The notes beneath the pieces were generated by a model. That model had not been told where the DNA came from, did not search any database, and was given only the letters and a program-made list of their open reading frames with translations. The translations under genes were made by a program, and so were the position numbers. From Solirubrobacterales bacterium (GTDB lineage: Bacteria > Actinomycetota > Thermoleophilia > Solirubrobacterales > Solirubrobacteraceae), in contig DAHUYQ010000015.1 in assembly GCA_027315115.1 (NCBI GenBank), positions 1 through 64,000 on the forward strand: a DNA stretch of 64,000 nucleotides. Direction: 5' to 3'. This document shows, piece after piece, positions 59,874 through 64,000 of this stretch. The stretch's first letter is position 1. Every line of letters begins with the position of its first letter.

Positions 59874-60341
59874 CTACTGCTGTACATGTTGTGCTCGCTT
59901 TCGTCGCAAAGAGCGCAGGCATTCGCCCCCGACTATCACCAACAAGCCGCCCGCCAGAATGAGTCTGATCGTATGTGACACATCGAGCACGGTCAATATG
60001 CCAAGCGCAAACATCCCAGCACGAAACACCACCGACAGGGGCGAAAGCGCTCGCCCCCGATCCGTGCGCCTTTTCGGCGTGCGAGCGGTCACGTGTGGCG
60101 CCTGCTCTACGCGATAATCATCGGTGATCGGTAGCCTGCGGTCGGGCAATAGGCGACGCAAACCCGTAACCGAGATCACGTAAACAATGGCCCCGCCAGC
60201 GAAGATCGATATTCCGGCGGCTAGGCCAAGCACATCGTGCGCGACCGTCACAGACGCCATAAGCAACCCAATTATTATGCACAGACGCAGCAACTCAACC
60301 GCATATTGTCCGCGACGACCGAATCGCACCATCATTTTCAC
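59874..60341 (-). CDS. Membrane protein of unknown function
   Basis: Not recognised. 155 aa: two N-terminal helices (about 15-35 and 40-60), a polar loop rich in Arg and Pro (RRLLPDRRLPITDDYRVEQA), and two more helices (about 105-122 and 126-142) with a basic tail. The GTG start overlaps the stop of the DUF6159 gene (GTGA), so the two are coupled and probably work together at the membrane. Confidence 0.6.
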   Translation of the reverse strand: MKMMVRFGRRGQYAVELLRLCIIIGLLMASVTVAHDVLGLAAGISIFAGGAIVYVISVTGLRRLLPDRRLPITDDYRVEQAPHVTARTPKRRTDRGRALSPLSVVFRAGMFALGILTVLDVSHTIRLILAGGLLVIVGGECLRSLRRKRAQHVQQ

Positions 60342-61408
60342 GACTTCCCGCTATCGCCGTCGAAACGCTCATGCTGCTGCGCGCGCGTCAGGCCGCGTCC
60401 GCCGAGCCAGGTCCGTATCTTGCCGGACCCTTTTCGCGCGCCGATGAACGGGCTGGCAAGATCGGCCTCGCCGAACGGGCTCGCGCCGTCGGCGCCCTGC
60501 GTGTGACGGTAGACGGCGAGTGTGAACACGGCCGATGTCGCGTTGCTGTAGACCATCACGGGCAGCGCGGCTGCGGTGCCCGTCATCAGCAGGACGAACC
60601 CGATCGCAGGCTCGCTTGCGATCGCCTGATAGCCCCCTGCCGCGATCAGCAAGCCGGGCAGCAGGAGCAGGCCGGTTGCACCGCCGATGGCTACGGTCCC
60701 GGTCATGCTCTCTGCCCACCGCTCTCGAACCGTCCTGACTGAGCGCCTGAGCGCCTCGCGGGGACCGACGCCGTCAGCGGCCAGCGCGGGAATCACGAAG
60801 AAGGTCGCGACGCTCCACGCCGCGCCCGCCAGGTAGGCGAGTAGCCGCTCCAGCCACGCGAAGTGGTTGAAGCGCTCGGCGAGCGACATCACGCTGCCGA
60901 CTGTCGCCGCGATCACCGACCACATGACGATCACGCGCATCCGAGACCGGGCGACCCGCACGCCGTCCATGACGCTCGCGGGCTCTCCCGTCCAGCGGCG
61001 AGCGACCGTCGACTGCAGCGCGACGTTGAAGAAGGTTCCGACGACGGTGAGCGGATATGAGGCGAGCAGGATCGCGACCAAGACGTAGAGCCGACGATCA
61101 GCGTGCCCGGCGAGCGTCAAGGCTCCGCCCAGGAAGGCGCCGCCTATCAGCAAGTCGGTCAGCATCGCGCCGAGTGCCAGGGTCAGGAGCCCACGATCCT
61201 TGCTGATGACCGCAAAAGCCTCACTGGACAGACGCGCGCCTCTCGCGATGCGACCCTCCCGGGGGATAGGCCCGAGCATCGGGGGCGCATAGCCGGGCAT
61301 CTCCTCTGGCGCCCGGGGCCCGGCGTAGTTCGAGCGGCTGCCGAGCGGGCCGCGGCCCCTCGTCCCTCCCCCCTCGCCGGCTCGCGGCGCATGTCCGTTT
61401 GGTCTCAT
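60338..61408 (-). CDS. DUF6159-like integral membrane protein
   Basis: 356 aa. A polar Gly/Arg/Pro-rich N-terminus (about 1-60) is followed by six or so helices with SLAERFNHFAWLERLLAYLA, AWSVATFFVIPALAADG and EALRRSVRTVRERWAESM, a pattern typical of DUF6159 proteins, whose function is unknown. The C-terminal cytoplasmic tail is charged. It is upstream of the coupled small membrane protein and 14 bp downstream of the secreted hydrolase gene, so the block may be an operon. Confidence 0.65.
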   Translation of the reverse strand: MRPNGHAPRAGEGGGTRGRGPLGSRSNYAGPRAPEEMPGYAPPMLGPIPREGRIARGARLSSEAFAVISKDRGLLTLALGAMLTDLLIGGAFLGGALTLAGHADRRLYVLVAILLASYPLTVVGTFFNVALQSTVARRWTGEPASVMDGVRVARSRMRVIVMWSVIAATVGSVMSLAERFNHFAWLERLLAYLAGAAWSVATFFVIPALAADGVGPREALRRSVRTVRERWAESMTGTVAIGGATGLLLLPGLLIAAGGYQAIASEPAIGFVLLMTGTAAALPVMVYSNATSAVFTLAVYRHTQGADGASPFGEADLASPFIGARKGSGKIRTWLGGRGLTRAQQHERFDGDSGKS

Positions 61409-61422
61409 GGATCCCGTGCCCC

Positions 61423-63378
61423 CTACAGCGCTCCAAGCCGCACGTGTACATGCGTTCCGCCGAGCCTGCCTGCGAGCACACGTCCGTGGAGGCTGAGCTC
61501 GCCTGAGAGCCGACCGCGGACATGCAGGCGAGCGCTCTCAACGGGCGCGAGAGCGGTGCCTGAGACATGGACGGTGCCGCTGAGCGCTACGCCGGCGGTA
61601 TCGCTGAGCCGGTGCAGCGCAACTCCGCGCACCGTGAGCCCCCAGGAGCCGCCGACAAGCCCCCCGCCAGATGAGACGGTCTGGCCAAAGAGGTACTCAA
61701 GCGCGCTGGCGGCGGCAGCCGCAACCTTCCCGGCGATCTGCGCATGCGGCGCGGCCGGCGGCGCGTCGCTCAGCGATGCGGGCGGAAGCGCCACAGCCTG
61801 AGCTTCACGCGACCTGGGACAGCTTGAGGGCGCGCTGCCGGAGGCGAAGAACTGGATCATCGCGCGTCTGGCGCAGCCTGTGCGGTCCTCGCTGACGGTG
61901 GAGTGCCCGACGTCTGGAACGCGCAGCAGCTTCACGTCACTGTAGCCGGCCGCGATCATGGGCGCCTGTTCAGGAGGGGTGCGCAGGTCGTCGTCGCCAG
62001 AGAGGATCAGCGTCGGCGTCGCCGAGATCCCGCTGGGGGCGGCGGGCGCCGCGGGCGTGGCGGGCCACCGCAGGCACATGGGCAGCACCGAGACCGACGC
62101 GACCGTCTGAGCGGCGAACGGCGCAGTCACCGCGGCCGGCAAAGATGCGAGCCAGGCGCGCATCTGCGCGACTCGCCCGGTCGGCGCAGATTCGGGCGAC
62201 CATGGCAGATGGTTCTCCACGCAGTAGGTCGCCGCGAACGCCGCGGTCGAGAGGCGCGCGTCGCTCAACGGCGCGCGCGGCGCCGGCTGCTTGCCCGCAG
62301 CCGCGTGCGCATGCGGCTGCTGGGCCGCGAACGAGGGCAGTGAAAGCGGGCCGGCACCTGATGGGACCTGCGATTCACCGCCAGGAGATTCGAGCCGCGC
62401 GCCGGCGGCAAGCTGCGCGAGCGGCGCGGGGTCGCCGTGCAGGGCCGCAGCGATCGCAGCCGGCACGATCACGCGCACCGTCGGCGCCAGATCGAGTCTG
62501 AGCAGCAGTCGCAGAAGCTGCGCTTCGGTCACCTTCACCTGCCGCGACCGGCCGTGTGCCGTTCGGACCCGAACACGCAGAGCACGCCGATGCAGCACAC
62601 CAACCAGCCGCACGAGGTCGGCATAGGCGTTACGCGTAAACGAGCGGCAGGCGCCCGCGCCGCATATGCCTTCGTCGAGCATCCCGCCCAGCGCGCGCAC
62701 GCGATCGCTGAACAACGCGTTGGGACCGCTCACCGGCACCGCCGAGTCGAGCACCATCCGCGCCACTCCCTGCGGGTGCTCCAGCGCATACGTCCCCGCC
62801 ACGCGAGTGCCGTAGGAGACCGCCCAGATCGACAGCGGCGTGCCCCCAAGCGCGCTACGCAACGCGTCGAGGTCTTCGACCGATTCCTGGCTCGTGTAGA
62901 GGGGCCGGGTCGCGCCGAGCGCCGCGCCGCATGCGCCGAAAGACACCGACCTGCCACCTTCCGGTTCGGGGCATTCAAGCCCCTGCGACTGGCCGGTCCC
63001 TCGCTGATCGAAAGCCACCAGTTCAAACCCGCGCAACGCCTGATCGCGCGCCAGCGGCACAAGGAGCTGCTCGAACACCGGCAGCGCAGGCTGCCCCGGA
63101 CCGCCAGCCAGCAGCACGATCAGGCCCCTGCGCACTCCGCTCGCCCTCACACGCTGAACCGCAAGTCCGACTTCACCAGCCCCTGGGTCCGCGCGGTCGA
63201 GCGGGACGACCAGCGTGCCGCATTCCAGGCCCGCCGTGGACACGAAAACCTGCGAGGGACGACACGCCTTGAATCCAAGCGAGCCCGGATTCGGATCCGC
63301 CCCAGCCGGAGTCGCCGGAAGCGCCGCCGCACACGCGACCGCCAGGAGCAGGCCGGCCGACCGACCGCGAGCGCTCAC
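61423..63378 (-). CDS. Secreted alpha/beta hydrolase, tripeptidyl-aminopeptidase (TAP)-like
   Basis: 651 aa with a signal peptide (AGLLLAVACAAALPATPAGA). The hydrolase part has LLAGGPGQP for the oxyanion loop, FDQRGTGQS, nucleophile Ser in IWAVSYGTRVAG, Asp in LILSGDDDLRTPPE and His in VPDVGHSTVSED, the pattern of Streptomyces TAP-like exported peptidases. The last 100 or so residues (GTVHVSGTALAPVESARLHV, RGRLSGELSLHGRVLAGRLG) form an additional beta-rich domain. It starts at GTG, overlapping the next upstream gene's stop (GTGA). Peptidase activity is inferred. Confidence 0.8.
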   Translation of the reverse strand: MSARGRSAGLLLAVACAAALPATPAGADPNPGSLGFKACRPSQVFVSTAGLECGTLVVPLDRADPGAGEVGLAVQRVRASGVRRGLIVLLAGGPGQPALPVFEQLLVPLARDQALRGFELVAFDQRGTGQSQGLECPEPEGGRSVSFGACGAALGATRPLYTSQESVEDLDALRSALGGTPLSIWAVSYGTRVAGTYALEHPQGVARMVLDSAVPVSGPNALFSDRVRALGGMLDEGICGAGACRSFTRNAYADLVRLVGVLHRRALRVRVRTAHGRSRQVKVTEAQLLRLLLRLDLAPTVRVIVPAAIAAALHGDPAPLAQLAAGARLESPGGESQVPSGAGPLSLPSFAAQQPHAHAAAGKQPAPRAPLSDARLSTAAFAATYCVENHLPWSPESAPTGRVAQMRAWLASLPAAVTAPFAAQTVASVSVLPMCLRWPATPAAPAAPSGISATPTLILSGDDDLRTPPEQAPMIAAGYSDVKLLRVPDVGHSTVSEDRTGCARRAMIQFFASGSAPSSCPRSREAQAVALPPASLSDAPPAAPHAQIAGKVAAAAASALEYLFGQTVSSGGGLVGGSWGLTVRGVALHRLSDTAGVALSGTVHVSGTALAPVESARLHVRGRLSGELSLHGRVLAGRLGGTHVHVRLGAL

Positions 63379-64000
63379 AGCGGCGACGCTCCCAGCGCCA
63401 CCTCGAGCTTCCGCTGCGCGGCCACGAACGCCGCAGACAGGCGCGTGCCGACCGTGCGTTCGAGACGCTCCACCTCCCCCGCGAGGCGCCGCTCGCCCGG
63501 GTCCTCATAGCGCCTGAGCCGCCGCTCGATTCTCGCTTCGAAGGAGACTTCGGATGGGCCTGCCGCTTCTTCGAGCGCTTCCAACCGCGCCAAAAAAGCG
63601 CCCACAGTCGCCGGCAGACTGGTATACGCGCTCCCCCGCCACGCCGCCAGCGCACCGCACACACCCGGTGGCGCGGCACTCGCCACCCAGCGTTCCCGCG
63701 CCGCCAGCGCACGCACCAACAGCGTGAGCTTCCGGTCATGCCATCGCAACGAAGAGATCCGCCGCGCGAACTGCAGCGTCTCCAAGCGCACCGGAGCCAC
63801 GTTGGCAAACCAGACGTCTACGTCGATCACGCCCGCCATTTCACCAAAGGCGCTATCGCGCGGCGCAAACCTCAATGCCGATGGGCATTGCCCCGCAATC
63901 GCCTTCGCGCGATCCTCGATCGCTGAGCGACTCGCCCCGACCTGAGCCAACTCCGCCTGCGCGAAAGCGAAGCTCGCCCGCAGAAACGCAGCGGTCGAGC
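63375..64000 (-). CDS. Unrecognised protein, N-terminus outside window
   Basis: Not recognised. At least 208 residues, and the frame is open to the window edge (about 17 codons before the TTG at 63950, reading TAAFLRASFAFAQAE), so the true start is probably outside. The visible part is helical, with Arg/Glu-rich stretches (EARIERRLRRYEDPGERRLA, GEVERLERTVGTRLSAAF) suggesting coiled coil, and few motifs. Its stop overlaps the GTG of the secreted hydrolase gene, so they are coupled, and a secreted helical partner is possible. Confidence 0.6.
   Translation of the reverse strand, partial: STAAFLRASFAFAQAELAQVGASRSAIEDRAKAIAGQCPSALRFAPRDSAFGEMAGVIDVDVWFANVAPVRLETLQFARRISSLRWHDRKLTLLVRALAARERWVASAAPPGVCGALAAWRGSAYTSLPATVGAFLARLEALEEAAGPSEVSFEARIERRLRRYEDPGERRLAGEVERLERTVGTRLSAAFVAAQRKLEVALGASPL

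Overview
The window is about 70% G+C bacterial DNA with near-continuous coding, many 4-bp ATGA/GTGA stop-start overlaps, frequent GTG/TTG starts and some probably leaderless genes. Gene content points to Actinomycetota. Examples are a RsiG-type anti-sigma gene followed by FHA and MerR genes in the Rv1827/Rv1828 order, a LexA box of the form CGAAC-N4-GTTCG before dinB, a c-di-AMP (ydaO-type) riboswitch before an RlpA gene, wax-ester synthase/DGAT, and a UbiA-DprE1-DprE2 cluster. The single-motif RsiG and the overall mix suggest a deep-branching class such as Thermoleophilia (Solirubrobacterales-like). That placement is inference; there is no rRNA gene here to prove it.

Layout. 1-5 kb (minus): a tightly overlapping operon running from a long ribosome-hibernation factor through acetyl-CoA synthetase to 2-oxoacid dehydrogenase E1alpha, E1beta and a truncated E2. 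5-9.4 kb: DJ-1/PfpI protein, DUF2267 protein, a divergent arsenic locus (arsR / aquaglyceroporin-arsC) and a chromate transporter. 9.5-15 kb (minus): two Tat-exported Cys-type sulfatases around a small membrane protein, preceded by a SCO1-TlpA fusion. 15-20 kb: MFS pump, a decayed intergenic stretch carrying a copied chrA fragment, pyrE, enoyl-CoA hydratase, saccharopine-dehydrogenase-like reductase and a hydrolase. 20.5-28.8 kb: sigma-70 factor with a near-perfect promoter, Asp/Asn hydroxylase-like protein, CDF exporter, CcdA, YceH, ABC exporter and two alpha/beta hydrolases. 28.9-31.4 kb: SOS-type dinB beside FitA/VapC-type and BrnT/BrnA toxin-antitoxin pairs.

31.5-35.2 kb (minus): ubiA-dprE1-dprE2 plus a small membrane protein, predicted to make polyprenyl-phosphoryl-arabinose. 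35.5-37.7 kb: a NAGPA-type phosphodiester glycosidase and, convergent to it, rlpA under a c-di-AMP riboswitch with a perfect Crp-type palindrome upstream. 37.8-43.3 kb: WS/DGAT, nadE (with an in-frame 24-nt tandem repeat), a lipoprotein, a thioesterase and a membrane protein with a sigma-region-4-like head. 43.4-50.1 kb (minus): AGPS-like flavoenzyme, SRPBCC protein, apt, MerR regulator, FHA protein, RsiG, PgsA-like enzyme and proS. 50.4-51 kb: sodA with a strong terminator.

51.1-55 kb (minus) is a toxin/defence-like patch: AbrB-PIN pair, an AbiEi-Fic fusion, a Uma2 nuclease and higBA. 55-64 kb (minus) is accessory envelope material: membrane proteins, a CPBP protease, a large secreted Ig-like protein, a DUF6159 protein, a TAP-like secreted hydrolase and a truncated final gene.

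Three second-messenger inputs can be read from sequence: c-di-AMP (riboswitch), a cAMP-Crp-type site, and c-di-GMP (RsiG motif). No tRNA, rRNA, CRISPR array, transposase or integrase was recognised. Stress and envelope control, toxin-antitoxin modules and lipid or cell-wall building blocks dominate.
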